From an uncultured bacterium (lineage in GTDB: Bacteria > DUMJ01), in contig CALGNK010000006.1 of NCBI GenBank assembly GCA_937958695.1, forward strand, positions 16,932-80,931: a stretch of DNA of 64,000 nucleotides, written 5' to 3'. Position numbers and translations under genes: made by a program. The notes under the pieces were generated by a model, which was not told where the DNA came from, ran no database searches, and was given only the letters and a program-made list of their open reading frames with translations. Of the stretch, positions 36,593 through 46,874 are shown piece by piece (the stretch's first letter is position 1; each line of letters begins with the position of its first letter).

Positions 36593-38551
36593 GTGAATAA
36601 AAGTATTAGATTGTTAGGTTTTGTTTTAGTTCTAATATTACTTTTCACATCTGTTTCTTTTGCCCAAAAGGTTCCTAAACCGAATTTCTACAATACTCCA
36701 TCTGATTATCAAAAGGCCACTGGAAGGAGAATAACTAAATTTGGAGAATCTCCTATGCTAGCTGAATTGGTGAAACAGGGTAAACTTCCATCAGTTGATA
36801 AGAGGTTACCAAAGGATCCTTTGGTGGTTGTTCCTGTAGAAGAGGTTGGACAGTATGGAGGGCAGATAAACTTATTTACTAATTCTCCTAATAGTCTTGG
36901 AGAGGCGGATTACTTTACTGGATATGAGCATATTTTAGGTATAGCTACCGATGGCTCCTCTGTAACTCCAAGAATAGCGAGAGCTTGGAAATTTACAGAT
37001 GGAGGAAAAACTCTTACTATATACCTGCGCAAGGGGGTGAGGTGGTCTGATGGAGCACCATTTACTGCGGATGACATCATCTTTTGGTATGAAGATATCA
37101 TCTTGAATGATGAGCTTACTCCTGTGAAGCCTATATATTGGTCTCCAGGTGGGAAACTAATGAAGGTAGAAAAGATCGACGATTATACAGTTAAGTTAAG
37201 TTTTGCTGTTCCTTATCCTATGGCGACCTATAGATTAGCTCATGAGACTGGAGCTATATATAGACCTAAGCACTTCTTAAAGCAATTTCATCCAAAGTAT
37301 ACGCCTATAGAGGAGATAAACAAGAGGGCTAAAGCAGAAGGATTTGAAAAATGGTATCAGATCTTTGGTAAATACAATACTATTAATGCTACTGAGGTAA
37401 ATTGTCCTACTTTAAGATCATTTGTATTAACTAAACGGGGGACAGATTTTCTAGTTATGGAGAGAAATCCCTACTTCTGGCAGATTGATACTGCTGGAAA
37501 TCAACTGCCTTACATAGATAGGATATTTATTAGTGTAGTTCAGAGTATTGATATTATGGATATGAAGGCTATCTCTGGAGAAGCAGACTTTGCTGGAAGA
37601 CGTACTAGTTTGGAAAACTACACCCTTTATAAGGAGAATGAAAAGAAGGGAAATTATAGGGTACTACTATGGCAAGGATTGTGGGGCTCAAACTTTATTA
37701 TTGAAATCAATCAGACCTATAAAGAAGATCTTGTATTAAGAAATATCTTTAGAGATATAAGATTTAGAAGGGCTATGTCCTTAGCTATAAATCGTGAAGA
37801 ACTGAATCAGATGTTATATTTTGGTCTAGGGGTTCCTAGACAAACTACTGTAATACCTCAATCTCCATACTATGAAGAATCTTTCGCTAGCGCTTATACA
37901 AAGTATGACCCAGAGATCGCAAATAAATTACTAGATGAGATGGGATTAAAGAGAGGATCCGATGGATATAGGTTAAGGCCTGATGGCAAGAGATTAGAAA
38001 TTCTACTAGAGCATGTTCCGGATGCTACTGCTACTAGACTTGGTGAGATGTTAGTCCGTTATTGGGATGCTATAGGGGTTAAAGTAGCGATAAAAGAGAT
38101 AGCTAGAGAATTGCAAAGCCCTAGGGCGATGGGTAATCTTATCCAGATGGGATTCTGGACTGGTGATAGATGTGCCTTTTTATTCCCTCTTGAACCTTAT
38201 TGGTGGGTACCGATGAACTATGGTTGGGAAAATACTTGGTGTCCTCTTTGGGCTCAGTGGTATGCTACTAGTGGAAAGGCTGGAGAAGAGCCTCCTAAAG
38301 AGGTAAAGAAGCTTTTGACTCTGTGGGAGAAGATGCAAACGACCTTAAGCGATAAAGAGAGAATAAGATTGGGTAAAGAAATACTTAAGTCTAATGCTGA
38401 AAATCTCTGGACAATAGGAACAGTTGGATTAACTCCTCAGCCAATTATAGCAAAAAATTACCTAAGAAATATTCCTGCTGAAGGACTCTGGGGTTATGAT
38501 AACTTAAGGACCTATGCCTACTTCCCTGCACAGATTTTCATAAAGAAATGA
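36593..38551 (+). CDS. ABC transporter substrate-binding protein, family 5 (peptide/oligosaccharide type)
   Basis: About 652 residues. GTG 36593 follows CGGAGGTGAT (36580-36588); an upstream GTG at 36545 would place a non-signal extension before the export signal. Residues 1-26 are a signal peptide (MNKSIRLLG, hydrophobic core, VSFAQ). SBP_bac_5 features: WKFTDGGKTLTIYLRKGVRWSDGAPFTADDIIF, followed by the RRAMSLAINREELN segment. It captures peptides or sugars outside the membrane. No permease or ATPase genes are adjacent, so partners must be elsewhere. Confidence 0.9.
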   Translation: MNKSIRLLGFVLVLILLFTSVSFAQKVPKPNFYNTPSDYQKATGRRITKFGESPMLAELVKQGKLPSVDKRLPKDPLVVVPVEEVGQYGGQINLFTNSPNSLGEADYFTGYEHILGIATDGSSVTPRIARAWKFTDGGKTLTIYLRKGVRWSDGAPFTADDIIFWYEDIILNDELTPVKPIYWSPGGKLMKVEKIDDYTVKLSFAVPYPMATYRLAHETGAIYRPKHFLKQFHPKYTPIEEINKRAKAEGFEKWYQIFGKYNTINATEVNCPTLRSFVLTKRGTDFLVMERNPYFWQIDTAGNQLPYIDRIFISVVQSIDIMDMKAISGEADFAGRRTSLENYTLYKENEKKGNYRVLLWQGLWGSNFIIEINQTYKEDLVLRNIFRDIRFRRAMSLAINREELNQMLYFGLGVPRQTTVIPQSPYYEESFASAYTKYDPEIANKLLDEMGLKRGSDGYRLRPDGKRLEILLEHVPDATATRLGEMLVRYWDAIGVKVAIKEIARELQSPRAMGNLIQMGFWTGDRCAFLFPLEPYWWVPMNYGWENTWCPLWAQWYATSGKAGEEPPKEVKKLLTLWEKMQTTLSDKERIRLGKEILKSNAENLWTIGTVGLTPQPIIAKNYLRNIPAEGLWGYDNLRTYAYFPAQIFIKK

Positions 38552-38558
38552 AAATAAT

Positions 38559-38590
38559 AAGAGGGGAAGGAGAATCTTCTTTCCCCTCTT
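38559..38590 (+). terminator. hairpin terminator after the solute-binding protein gene
   Basis: Ten-base arms AAGAGGGGAA (38559-38568) and TTCCCCTCTT (38581-38590) with a 12-base loop. The following GACCTCTTTT is only moderately T-rich. Confidence 0.7.
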
Positions 38591-38762
38591 GACCTCTTTT
38601 CTGGTAAATTTCTGTTGTATCAATTATTTCCTTATTTTTAGCTAAAAGAAATATCTTTAGACTTATACTTCTAATATAATACCCATAAATACAAGAATGC
38701 CAGTAGAAATGGATTATTAAAACAATAAATATTAATCAATAAGAAATCTCTAACTATTTTAC
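38591..38762. other. AT-rich non-coding spacer
   Basis: Part of the 474-base gap between the solute-binding protein gene and ilvD. No ORF, repeat or RNA gene was seen in these 172 bases. The remainder of the gap is taken by the ilvD promoter and T-box leader. Confidence 0.6.
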
Positions 38763-38791
38763 TTGACTTACATAAATTCTTTTGATATTAT
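38763..38791 (+). promoter_or_regulatory. promoter of the ilv-leu operon
   Basis: TTGACT (38763-38768), 17-base spacer, TATTAT (38786-38791) with an extended -10 TG. Predicted start near 38798, at the 5' edge of the T-box leader. Confidence 0.8.
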
Positions 38792-38797
38792 CTCTAA

Positions 38798-39001
38798 ACA
38801 ATATAGATATGGTAAAGGCTTTGAAGAGGAGTAGTAGCCGTTTAAGGTGAACTCGCCTCGGAGCTGGATAGGTGAAATAGTAGTAGCTTATCCCGGGAAT
38901 TCCCGTTATAGAATAGAGAGTGGGCTTAAAAGCCAATTAGGGTGGTACCGCGGAAAGCTTTCCGTCCCTAGCAGATTTGCTTTGGAAGGAAAGCTTTTTT
39001 A
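38798..39001 (+). promoter_or_regulatory. T-box riboswitch upstream of ilvD
   Basis: The invariant T-box AGGGTGGTACCGCGG lies at 38939-38953, preceded by a small stem III (GGCTTAAAAGCC). Terminator: AAAGCTTTCC (38954-38963) with GGAAAGCTTT (38988-38997) and a T-run. The alternative antiterminator uses the T-box and TCCGTCCCT. GAGGAGTAGTA at the 5' side resembles the stem I AGTA region. Uncharged tRNA binding would stabilise readthrough into the operon. I could not assign the specifier codon securely; an ATC (Ile) triplet at 38890-38892 is a weak candidate, and gene content predicts a branched-chain tRNA. Confidence 0.92.
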
Positions 39002-39024
39002 TAACCTAAAAAGGAGTTGATGAT

Positions 39025-40689
39025 ATGCGTAGTGATGAAATTAAAAGAGGAATTGAGAGGGCTCCACATAGATCTCTTTTGAAGGCGTTAGGTATAGACG
39101 ATGAGGAGTTAAATAAACCATTTATAGGAGTAATAAATAGTTATTCAGAAATAATCCCTGGTCATACTCATCTAGCAAGGATAGCAGAAGCGGTAAAGGC
39201 TGGCATAAGAGAAGCAGGTGGGGTTCCTTTTGAATGCGAAACGATAGGTATCTGCGATGGGATTGCTATGAATCACAGCGGAATGTGTTTTTCTCTTCCT
39301 TCTAGAGAACTCATTGCTGATAGTGTCGAATCACTTGCTGAGGCTTACAAGTTTGATGGCATCGTGGTTATCCCTAACTGTGATAAGATTATACCTGGCA
39401 TGATTATGGGGTTAGCAAGAGTAAATGTTCCTTCTATACTTGTTAGTGGTGGCCCTATGTTGCCTGGAGAGTATAATGGAAGAAGAATAGACCTATCCAC
39501 TATATTTGAAGCTGTGGGTGCTGTTGCTAGCGGCAAAAAGGATACAGATTATCTTAGGGAATTAGAATATTCTGCTTGTCCAGGGTGTGGCTCATGTGCT
39601 GGAATGTTTACTGCAAATTCTATGAACTGTCTATCTGAGGCTATTGGTATAGCCCTTCCTGGAAATGGAACCATACCTGCAGTAGAGGCGGATAGGATAA
39701 GATTAGCTAAAGCTGCTGGAAGGGCCATAATGAAGTTAGTTGAGGAAAACATTACTCCTGATATGATTCTTACCAAGTCAGCATTCTTGAATGGAATAGC
39801 TCTAGATATGGCTTTGGGTTGCTCTACTAATACAATTCTGCATCTTACTGCTATAGCTAACGAATTAGGCATCGGATTAGATTTTGATGAGATAAATAGT
39901 ATAGCAGATAAGACTCCTTACCTTTGTCACCTAAGCCCTGTAGGTCCATACTATGTTGTGGATCTTCACAGGGCTGGTGGTGTTATGGCTGTCTTGAAAG
40001 AACTTAACAAAAAGAAACTTATAGATAGGAATACTCTTACTGTTAGTGGTAAAAAGTTAGGAGAGCTTATAGATAATACTGAGGTTAAGGACTATAATAT
40101 AATAAGGTCCATAGATAATCCCATAAGAGAAACTGGTGGATTATCTATACTTAGAGGGACCTTAGCTCCGGATGGTGCAGTAGTTAAGAAATCAGGGGTT
40201 GCAGAATCTCTCTATAGATTTGTTGGAAAGGCTAAGGTTTTCAATAGTGAAGACGATGCAACAAGAGCTATATTTAGCAACAAGATAGATAAAGGTGACG
40301 TTGTTGTAATTAGATATGAAGGACCTAAAGGTGGTCCTGGAATGAGAGAAATGCTTACCCCTACTTCTGCTCTTGTTGGTATGGGGTTAGACTTAGATGT
40401 TGCTCTTATAACCGATGGTAGATTTTCTGGTGCTACTAGAGGTTTGGCTATAGGACATGTATCTCCAGAGGCTTGGGAAGGAGGTCCTATAGCTTATGTG
40501 CAAGATGGAGACCTTATAGAGATAGACCTTAATAAGAGAGAGATAAATCTCTTAGTTGATAAAGAAGAACTTTCTAAGAGGAGGTATGAAATTCCAGAAA
40601 GTCATAAGCGTAAAGGTTATCTCGGTAGATACCAGAAGTTAGTATCTTCTGCTTCGTTTGGAGCAGTGATGGAGGTAAACAGAAAATGA
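39025..40689 (+). CDS. ilvD: dihydroxy-acid dehydratase
   Basis: 554 residues, full length. Fe-S and Mg ligands sit in [31 protein letters not shown] and [19 protein letters not shown]-terminal [22 protein letters not shown] is intact. Dehydrates dihydroxy acids to 2-keto acids in valine, isoleucine and leucine synthesis. First gene behind the T-box leader; AAGGAG precedes ATG. Overlaps ilvB by 4 bases. Confidence 0.98.
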   Translation: MRSDEIKRGIERAPHRSLLKALGIDDEELNKPFIGVINSYSEIIPGHTHLARIAEAVKAGIREAGGVPFECETIGICDGIAMNHSGMCFSLPSRELIADSVESLAEAYKFDGIVVIPNCDKIIPGMIMGLARVNVPSILVSGGPMLPGEYNGRRIDLSTIFEAVGAVASGKKDTDYLRELEYSACPGCGSCAGMFTANSMNCLSEAIGIALPGNGTIPAVEADRIRLAKAAGRAIMKLVEENITPDMILTKSAFLNGIALDMALGCSTNTILHLTAIANELGIGLDFDEINSIADKTPYLCHLSPVGPYYVVDLHRAGGVMAVLKELNKKKLIDRNTLTVSGKKLGELIDNTEVKDYNIIRSIDNPIRETGGLSILRGTLAPDGAVVKKSGVAESLYRFVGKAKVFNSEDDATRAIFSNKIDKGDVVVIRYEGPKGGPGMREMLTPTSALVGMGLDLDVALITDGRFSGATRGLAIGHVSPEAWEGGPIAYVQDGDLIEIDLNKREINLLVDKEELSKRRYEIPESHKRKGYLGRYQKLVSSASFGAVMEVNRK

Positions 40690-42353
40690 AATTAACCGGT
40701 GCACAGATAGTTATTGAGGCTTTAAAACAAGAAGGAGTAGAAGTTATATTTGGGATTCCAGGTGGAGCAATAATTGACATCTATGATGCACTGTACGATT
40801 CAAGTATAAGGCATATCCTTGCCCACCATGAACAGGGCGCAGCTCATATGGCCGATGGATATGCAAGGGCTACAGGTAAAGTAGGGGTCTGTTTTGCTAC
40901 CTCTGGACCTGGGGCGACTAATCTTACTACAGGGATAGCTAATGCTTATATGGATTCTATTCCTATAGTAGCTATTACAGGACAAGTAGTTACCCGTCTA
41001 ATAGGGAAAGATGCCTTTCAGGAGGCGGATACAACTGGTATTACTTCACCAATAACAAAGCACAATTATCTAGTAAAAGATGTTAATGAATTGGCTAGAA
41101 TTATAAAGGAAGCATTCTATATAGCAAAGACTGGTCGTCCTGGACCTGTTCTTATAGACATACCTAGAGATGTTCAGCTTGCTACTGCTGATTTTGATTA
41201 TTCTTCCATAGAGATTGATATAAGGGGATATAAACCTTCAGTAACTGGTCATATAAGACAAATAAGAGAGGCAGCAAGGCTTATAAACGAGTCAAAGAGA
41301 CCTTGTATACTAGCTGGTGGCGGGGTTATAACTGCAGGGGCAAGCGAAGAGCTCTTTAAATTAGCTACAAAAGCTAATATACCTGTAGCGACAACTTTTA
41401 TGGGTATAGGAAGTTTTCCCCAAGACCATCCATTATCCTTGAAATCGGCTGGTATGCATGGTAATTATGCTGCAAACTATGCCCTTATGGAATGTGATCT
41501 ACTTATAGCTATAGGATGTAGATTTAGCGACAGGACTACTGGTAAAGTCAGTAGTTTTGCCTCTAAGGCTAAAAAGATTCATATAGATATAGATCCTGCT
41601 GAGATAAATAAAAATGTAGTGGTAGATGTTCCCATAGTCGGGGATGCTAAGATTATTTTAAAAACACTTATAGAATACGTCCAGGAGAAGAGAGAGGAGG
41701 AATGGTTAAGTTATATTATGGAACTTAAAAGTACCCATCCTCTTACATACGCTGATGGGCTTGCAATTAAGCCTCAATTTGTTATAGAGAAAGTTTGCGA
41801 AGTAGTCCCTGATAATACAATCATAGTAACTGAAGTAGGACAAAATCAGATGTGGTCTGCTTTATTTTTTACCCATAAAAAACCTAGACACTTCATATCT
41901 TCTGGAGGGTTGGGGACTATGGGATTTGGTTTCCCTGCTTCTATTGGAGCTAAAGTTGGTAGACCTGATGCGCTTGTAGTTGATATAGCAGGAGATGGTA
42001 GTTTTCTTATGAATATTCAAGAACTTGCTACTGTAGTAGAAAATAATATACCTGTTAAGGTTGTTGTAATAAATAATAGAGCTCTTGGAATGGTAAGACA
42101 GTGGCAGGAGATATTCTATAAGAAGAGATACTCTTCTACTATCTTGAAAGAGGTTAATTTTGCTGAAATCGCAAAGGCTTTTGGGGTAGAGGGAATAAGG
42201 GTAACTGAGAAGGAAGAATTAGTACCTGCTCTACGCAGTGCTTTTGAATATCCAGGTCCAGCAGTGGTAGATGTGATTGTAGAACAGGAAGAGAATGTTA
42301 TACCTATGGTTCCTCCAGGTGCTCCGATAGATCAAATTATTGGAGGTAAATAG
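40686..42353 (+). CDS. ilvB: acetolactate synthase large subunit
   Basis: 555 residues. ThDP enzyme: [16 protein letters not shown], catalytic Glu in [18 protein letters not shown], the FAD/central domain, and the ThDP-Mg motif [29 protein letters not shown]. The QW residues of the herbicide region (MVRQWQE) are present. Works with the adjacent ilvN regulatory subunit. ATGA overlap with ilvD. Confidence 0.97.
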   Translation: MKLTGAQIVIEALKQEGVEVIFGIPGGAIIDIYDALYDSSIRHILAHHEQGAAHMADGYARATGKVGVCFATSGPGATNLTTGIANAYMDSIPIVAITGQVVTRLIGKDAFQEADTTGITSPITKHNYLVKDVNELARIIKEAFYIAKTGRPGPVLIDIPRDVQLATADFDYSSIEIDIRGYKPSVTGHIRQIREAARLINESKRPCILAGGGVITAGASEELFKLATKANIPVATTFMGIGSFPQDHPLSLKSAGMHGNYAANYALMECDLLIAIGCRFSDRTTGKVSSFASKAKKIHIDIDPAEINKNVVVDVPIVGDAKIILKTLIEYVQEKREEEWLSYIMELKSTHPLTYADGLAIKPQFVIEKVCEVVPDNTIIVTEVGQNQMWSALFFTHKKPRHFISSGGLGTMGFGFPASIGAKVGRPDALVVDIAGDGSFLMNIQELATVVENNIPVKVVVINNRALGMVRQWQEIFYKKRYSSTILKEVNFAEIAKAFGVEGIRVTEKEELVPALRSAFEYPGPAVVDVIVEQEENVIPMVPPGAPIDQIIGGK

Positions 42354-42354
42354 T

Positions 42355-42843
42355 ATGAGACATACCATTGCAGTTTTAGTAGAAAACAAGTCTGGAGTAC
42401 TAGCTAGGATATCGAATCTCTTTAGGAGAAGGGGGTACAATATAGAGAGTATTACCGTTGGAAAGTCAGAAAGAGAAGGGATAGCTAGGATAACATTAGA
42501 GGTAGATGGGGACGAATTGGCTATAGAACAAGTGACAAAACAGCTGAACAAACTTATAGACGTGATAAAGGTAAGCGATATAACTCATGACGAGATGATA
42601 GAGAGGGAACTTATGCTTATAAAGGTTAGTGCTGATGCTTCTACTAGATCTGAAATACTTCAGATTGTTGATATATTCCGTGCAAGCGTAGTTGATGTAA
42701 GTCCTAAAGCTTTAGTAATAGAGATTACTGGTGATAGAGATAAGTTGGATGCTTTTGAAACGTTGTTAAGACCATTTGGGATAAAAGAGATTGCTTGTAC
42801 AGGTAAGGTTGCTATGGTTAGACACCCTAAAGAAATTAAATAA
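42355..42843 (+). CDS. ilvN: acetolactate synthase small (regulatory) subunit
   Basis: 162 residues from ATG 42355 behind GGAGG (42342-42346), immediately after the ilvB stop. N-terminal ACT domain: [33 protein letters not shown], the valine-binding module, and a C-terminal domain ending in [18 protein letters not shown]. Confers valine feedback in the family. Confidence 0.96.
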   Translation: MRHTIAVLVENKSGVLARISNLFRRRGYNIESITVGKSEREGIARITLEVDGDELAIEQVTKQLNKLIDVIKVSDITHDEMIERELMLIKVSADASTRSEILQIVDIFRASVVDVSPKALVIEITGDRDKLDAFETLLRPFGIKEIACTGKVAMVRHPKEIK

Positions 42844-42862
42844 AAAAAGGAGGCGTTTACTT

Positions 42863-43861
42863 ATGGCAAAGATATACTATGAGCAGGATGTAAAGTACGA
42901 TGCATTATCTGGGAAAACGGTTTCTGTCATAGGTTATGGAAGTCAAGGAAGGGCACAGTCAAGAAACTTAAAGGATAGTGGAGTAAATGTTATTGTAGGC
43001 CTGCGAAAAGGAGGAAGGTCTTGGGAGTTAGCCAAATCTGAAGGGATGAATGTTGGAACAGTGGAAGAGGCTGCAGAAGCTGGAGATGTTATACAGATTC
43101 TTATCCCAGACCAGATGCAACAAGAAGTATACGAAGCGTCTATTAAGAGGTTTTTGAGAGAAGGAAAAGCTTTAGGCTTTTCTCATGGCTTTAATATACA
43201 TTACCATCAAATAGTTCCTCCAGAGGGAGTAGATGTTTTTATGGTGGCACCTAAGGGACCTGGTCCTCTTGTAAGGAGGATGTATGAAGAGGGGAAGGGA
43301 GTTCCTAGTCTTATAGCGGTTTATAAAGACTATTCTGGCAAAGCTAAAGATATAGCTCTTTCTTATGCAAAGGCTATTGGCTCTCTAAGAGCTGGAGTTA
43401 TAGAAACTACATTTAAAGAAGAAACTGAGACAGACCTCTTTGGTGAGCAGGCTGTTCTCTGTGGTGGAGTAAACGAACTTATAAAATATGGTTTTGAGGT
43501 CTTAGTTGAAGCTGGTTATCAACCTGAGATTGCATATTTTGAATGTCTTAATGAGCTAAAATTAATAGTAGATTTGATTTATGAAGGGGGAATAATTAAT
43601 ATGTGGAGAGGTGTAAGTGATACTGCTAAGTATGGTGGTTTAACGGTAGGGCCTAAGATTATAACTAAAGATGTAAAGGAACTTATGAAAAAAGCCCTGG
43701 AAAGAGTCCAAAATGGTGAGTTTGCTAGAGAATGGGTATTAGAGAATAAATCAGGTCAAGTAGTTCTTAAAGCTAGTATTGAGGCTGCTGAAAATCATCT
43801 TATAGAAAAAGTTGGAAAGACATTAAGGGATATGATGCCTTGGATAAAAAGGGGAGATTAA
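42863..43861 (+). CDS. ilvC: ketol-acid reductoisomerase (class I)
   Basis: 332 residues from ATG 42863, behind AAAGGAGG; the frame extends upstream into ilvN but has no such site. NAD(P) loop [17 protein letters not shown], then the loop LRKGGRSW whose Arg and Ser suggest NADPH. Metal-binding [12 protein letters not shown] and [16 protein letters not shown] are intact. Isomerises and reduces acetolactate. Confidence 0.97.
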   Translation: MAKIYYEQDVKYDALSGKTVSVIGYGSQGRAQSRNLKDSGVNVIVGLRKGGRSWELAKSEGMNVGTVEEAAEAGDVIQILIPDQMQQEVYEASIKRFLREGKALGFSHGFNIHYHQIVPPEGVDVFMVAPKGPGPLVRRMYEEGKGVPSLIAVYKDYSGKAKDIALSYAKAIGSLRAGVIETTFKEETETDLFGEQAVLCGGVNELIKYGFEVLVEAGYQPEIAYFECLNELKLIVDLIYEGGIINMWRGVSDTAKYGGLTVGPKIITKDVKELMKKALERVQNGEFAREWVLENKSGQVVLKASIEAAENHLIEKVGKTLRDMMPWIKRGD

Positions 43862-43862
43862 G

Positions 43863-45353
43863 ATGAAAAAGGTGTTTATTTTTGATACTACTCTTAGAGA
43901 TGGTGAACAGACCCCTAGAGTTACACTTGAGCCTCAAGAGAAACTTAGAATAGCAAAACAGCTTGAGGAAATGGGGGTAGATGTTATAGAAGCTGGTTTT
44001 CCTATTGCATCTCCAGGCGATGTAGAGGCGGTTACCATAATCTCTAAAGAAATAAAAAATAGTATAGTATGTGGATTAGCTAGATCTATAAAGAAAGATA
44101 TAGACGTTGCATGGTCTGCTCTTCAATATGCAAAAAGACCTAGAATACACGTGTTTATAGCCACTAGCGATATACACATGAAGTATAAATTAAGAAAGAC
44201 TAAAGGAGAAGTATTGGAACAGGCAGTAGAGGCAGTAAAGTATGCTAAATCTCTCTGTGAAGATGTAGAATTCTCCGCTGAAGATGCAACCAGATCAGAT
44301 CCAGAATTCTTAAGGGAGGTCTTCTTGAGAGTTATAGAGGCAGGAGCTACAGTTATAAATGTCCCTGATACTGTTGGTTACTGTGTGCCAAGTGAGTTTG
44401 GAAGTCTTATAGCTCAAATAAGAAGTTATATCCCTGAAGAAGTTATTCTGAGCGTACATTGTCATAATGATTTAGGGCTAGCTACTGCTAACTCTCTTAT
44501 AGGTGTAATTAGCGGGGCCAATCAGGTAGAGGTAGCTGTTAACGGGTTAGGAGAAAGGGCAGGGAATGCCGCCTTTGAAGAAGTGATAATGGCTATAAAG
44601 ACGAGAAAGGATATATTTAATGCATATACCGATATAAAGACAGAGCATATTATGAATCTTAGTAGACTTGTAAGTGGACTTACTGGTATACCAGTTCAGC
44701 CAAACAAGGCTATCGTGGGTATTAATGCCTTTGCCCATGAGGCTGGAATTCACCAAGATGGTATTCTCAAAGAGAGAAGTACTTATGAGATAATGAATCC
44801 TAAAGATATAGGTTTAGATTCATCTGAAATAGTACTAGGTAAACACTCTGGTAGACACGCCCTTAATGAAAGGCTAAAGCAATTAGGGTATGTTCTATCT
44901 GAAGAAGAATTGACTAGAGTTTTTGAAAGGTTTAAGGTACTAGCTGATAAGAAAAGAGAGATTCTAGATAGAGACCTTATATCTCTCCTAGAGGAAAAAC
45001 CCTTAGAACTACCTGTTTATAGACTTGTTAGTATGGAAGTAACAACAAGGATAAACAATAGTTCATATGCAAGGGTGGAGATTGAGAAAGCCTCAGAAAG
45101 ATTCTATGGAGAATCTGAAGGAGACGGACCTATTGAAGCTCTCTTTAATGCTATAGAAAATGCTATTAGTATGCATTTTGATCTTATAGATTTCTCCTTA
45201 AAATCTGTCACTATGGGTAAAGATGCTTTGGGAGAAGCTCTAGTCAAGCTAAAGAAGGATGAAGAGGTTTATTCTGGGAGAGGCACTAGTAAGAATATCC
45301 TTGAGGCTAGTGTCATAGCGTATATAAATGCTATAAATAGAGCTCTTGACTAA
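43863..45353 (+). CDS. leuA: 2-isopropylmalate synthase
   Basis: 496 residues. DTTLRDGEQTPRVTL carries the metal Asp, HCHNDLGLATANSL the metal His residues, and NGLGERAGNAAFEEV the conserved block; the C-terminal allosteric domain (from about 390) with ARVEIEKASERFYGESEGDGPIEALFNAI supports leucine feedback and distinguishes it from a short citramalate synthase. Citramalate synthase cannot be fully excluded. It is the last gene before a new promoter that overlaps its stop codon. Confidence 0.94.
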   Translation: MKKVFIFDTTLRDGEQTPRVTLEPQEKLRIAKQLEEMGVDVIEAGFPIASPGDVEAVTIISKEIKNSIVCGLARSIKKDIDVAWSALQYAKRPRIHVFIATSDIHMKYKLRKTKGEVLEQAVEAVKYAKSLCEDVEFSAEDATRSDPEFLREVFLRVIEAGATVINVPDTVGYCVPSEFGSLIAQIRSYIPEEVILSVHCHNDLGLATANSLIGVISGANQVEVAVNGLGERAGNAAFEEVIMAIKTRKDIFNAYTDIKTEHIMNLSRLVSGLTGIPVQPNKAIVGINAFAHEAGIHQDGILKERSTYEIMNPKDIGLDSSEIVLGKHSGRHALNERLKQLGYVLSEEELTRVFERFKVLADKKREILDRDLISLLEEKPLELPVYRLVSMEVTTRINNSSYARVEIEKASERFYGESEGDGPIEALFNAIENAISMHFDLIDFSLKSVTMGKDALGEALVKLKKDEEVYSGRGTSKNILEASVIAYINAINRALD

Positions 45354-45374
45354 TCTATACTAAATTGATATAAT
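45346..45374 (+). promoter_or_regulatory. near-consensus promoter in front of leuC
   Basis: TTGACT (45346-45351), 17-base spacer, TATAAT (45369-45374). The -35 is inside the final leuA codons. The predicted start near 45381 leaves only about 14-20 nt of leader before leuC. leuC-feoAB can therefore be transcribed without the T-box. Confidence 0.85.
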
Positions 45375-45394
45375 CTAAAATAGGTTAAGAAACG

Positions 45395-46651
45395 ATGGGA
45401 ATGACACTTACAGAAAAGATTATTTCTGCTCATACAGATAAAGATGAGGTTCACAGTGGGGAATTTGTAATAGCTAGAGTTGATTTTTCTCTTGCCAATG
45501 ATATAACAGGTCCTTTAGCTATTAAAGAGTTTGAAAAGATAGGAATAAATAAAGTTTTTGATAAAGAGAGGATTGCTCTTATTCCGGACCATTTTACCCC
45601 TAATAAGGATATTCCTAGTGCCGAGCAGTGTAAAATCTTGAGAGAGTTTGCTCGCAAAATGGATATTAAATATTATTACGAAGTAGGACGTGTAGGTATA
45701 GAACACGCCCTTTTACCTGAGGAAGGATTGATTGTTCCAGGAGATGTAGTTATAGGGGCTGACTCTCATACTTGTACTTACGGTGCTTTAGGAGCCTTTT
45801 CAACAGGTGTAGGGAGTACAGATTTAGCAAATGTCTGGGCTACTGGTGATATATGGCTCAGGGTTCCTGAGAGTATAAAGTTTATACTGTATGGGAAGCC
45901 TGGAAAGTGGATTACTGGTAAAGATATTATCCTAAATATCATAGGACGTATAGGGGTAGAAGGGGCTAATTATATGGCGATGGAGTTCTCAGGTGAAGCC
46001 TTGAAATATATCTCTATGGATTCAAGGTTTACCATTTGTAATATGGCTATTGAGGCTGGTGCTAAGAATGGTATTATTCCCTTTGATGATATTACTGCAG
46101 AATATATAAAGAGTAGAAATAAGAGACCGTATAAGGTATATCTTCCAGATGAAGATGCAAATTATAAGGAGATAATAGAGATAGATGTCTCTAGTATTCC
46201 GTTAGAGGTAGCTTTTCCTCATTTGCCTTCTAATGTAAAATCCGTGGAAGAGATTGGAGACATATATATAGATCAAGTTGTCATAGGTTCTTGTACAAAT
46301 GGGAGGATAGAAGATTTAAGGATAGCTGCCCAGATCTTGAAGGGTAAAAAGGTTCATCCGTATGTTAGATTGATAGTTATTCCTGCTACTCAGGAGGTTT
46401 ATCTACAGGCGTTAAAGGAGGGGCTTATAGAGATATTTATTTCGGCTGGTGCCAGCGTCTCTACACCTACCTGTGGTCCGTGTCTAGGTGGACACATGGG
46501 TATCTTGGCTAAGGGGGAAAAAGCTTTAGCAACTACTAATAGGAATTTTATTGGCAGGATGGGACATCCAGAAAGTGAAGTTTATCTGTGCGGCCCAGCC
46601 GTTGCAGCTGCTTCTAGCATAGAAGGGAAAATAACTGCTCCTTATGGTTAG
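45395..46651 (+). CDS. leuC: 3-isopropylmalate dehydratase large subunit (LeuC/HacA type)
   Basis: 418 residues, the shorter thermophile/archaeal LeuC form. Aconitase-family Fe-S ligands in [13 protein letters not shown] and [38 protein letters not shown] is the conserved active-site block. ATG 45395 or 45401 are possible starts and neither has a strong Shine-Dalgarno, fitting a short leader. The partner small subunit leuD and leuB do not follow; feoA does. Homoaconitase is a less likely alternative. Confidence 0.92.
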   Translation: MGMTLTEKIISAHTDKDEVHSGEFVIARVDFSLANDITGPLAIKEFEKIGINKVFDKERIALIPDHFTPNKDIPSAEQCKILREFARKMDIKYYYEVGRVGIEHALLPEEGLIVPGDVVIGADSHTCTYGALGAFSTGVGSTDLANVWATGDIWLRVPESIKFILYGKPGKWITGKDIILNIIGRIGVEGANYMAMEFSGEALKYISMDSRFTICNMAIEAGAKNGIIPFDDITAEYIKSRNKRPYKVYLPDEDANYKEIIEIDVSSIPLEVAFPHLPSNVKSVEEIGDIYIDQVVIGSCTNGRIEDLRIAAQILKGKKVHPYVRLIVIPATQEVYLQALKEGLIEIFISAGASVSTPTCGPCLGGHMGILAKGEKALATTNRNFIGRMGHPESEVYLCGPAVAAASSIEGKITAPYG

Positions 46652-46874
46652 ACCTCTTTCTACACTAAAGGTAGGAGAAAAGGGTAAGATAGTTAGATTA
46701 ATAGGTGGAATTGGAATAATTAAGAGATTATCCGATTTGGGTTTCGTCCCTGAACAGGAGGTAGAAGTAATAAGATCTGCACCCAGAGGACCTATAGCTA
46801 TAAAGGTAAAAGGTACAGTATATGCTCTTGGTAGAGGGGTTGCAGATAAGATATATGTTGACGACCTTCAGTGA
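46644..46874 (+). CDS. feoA: ferrous iron transport protein A
   Basis: 76 residues, SH3-like. [45 protein letters not shown] fits FeoA, the small cytosolic partner of FeoB. Overlaps the leuC stop by 8 bases and the feoB start by 20, so the three are translationally coupled. Confidence 0.93.
   Translation: MVRPLSTLKVGEKGKIVRLIGGIGIIKRLSDLGFVPEQEVEVIRSAPRGPIAIKVKGTVYALGRGVADKIYVDDLQ

Noticed and set aside
38873..38906. CGGGAATTCCCG palindrome and GTAGTAG repeats as a mobile-element end or CRISPR
   Set aside because: They lie inside the T-box leader and are explained by RNA folding; no repeat array or target duplication is present.
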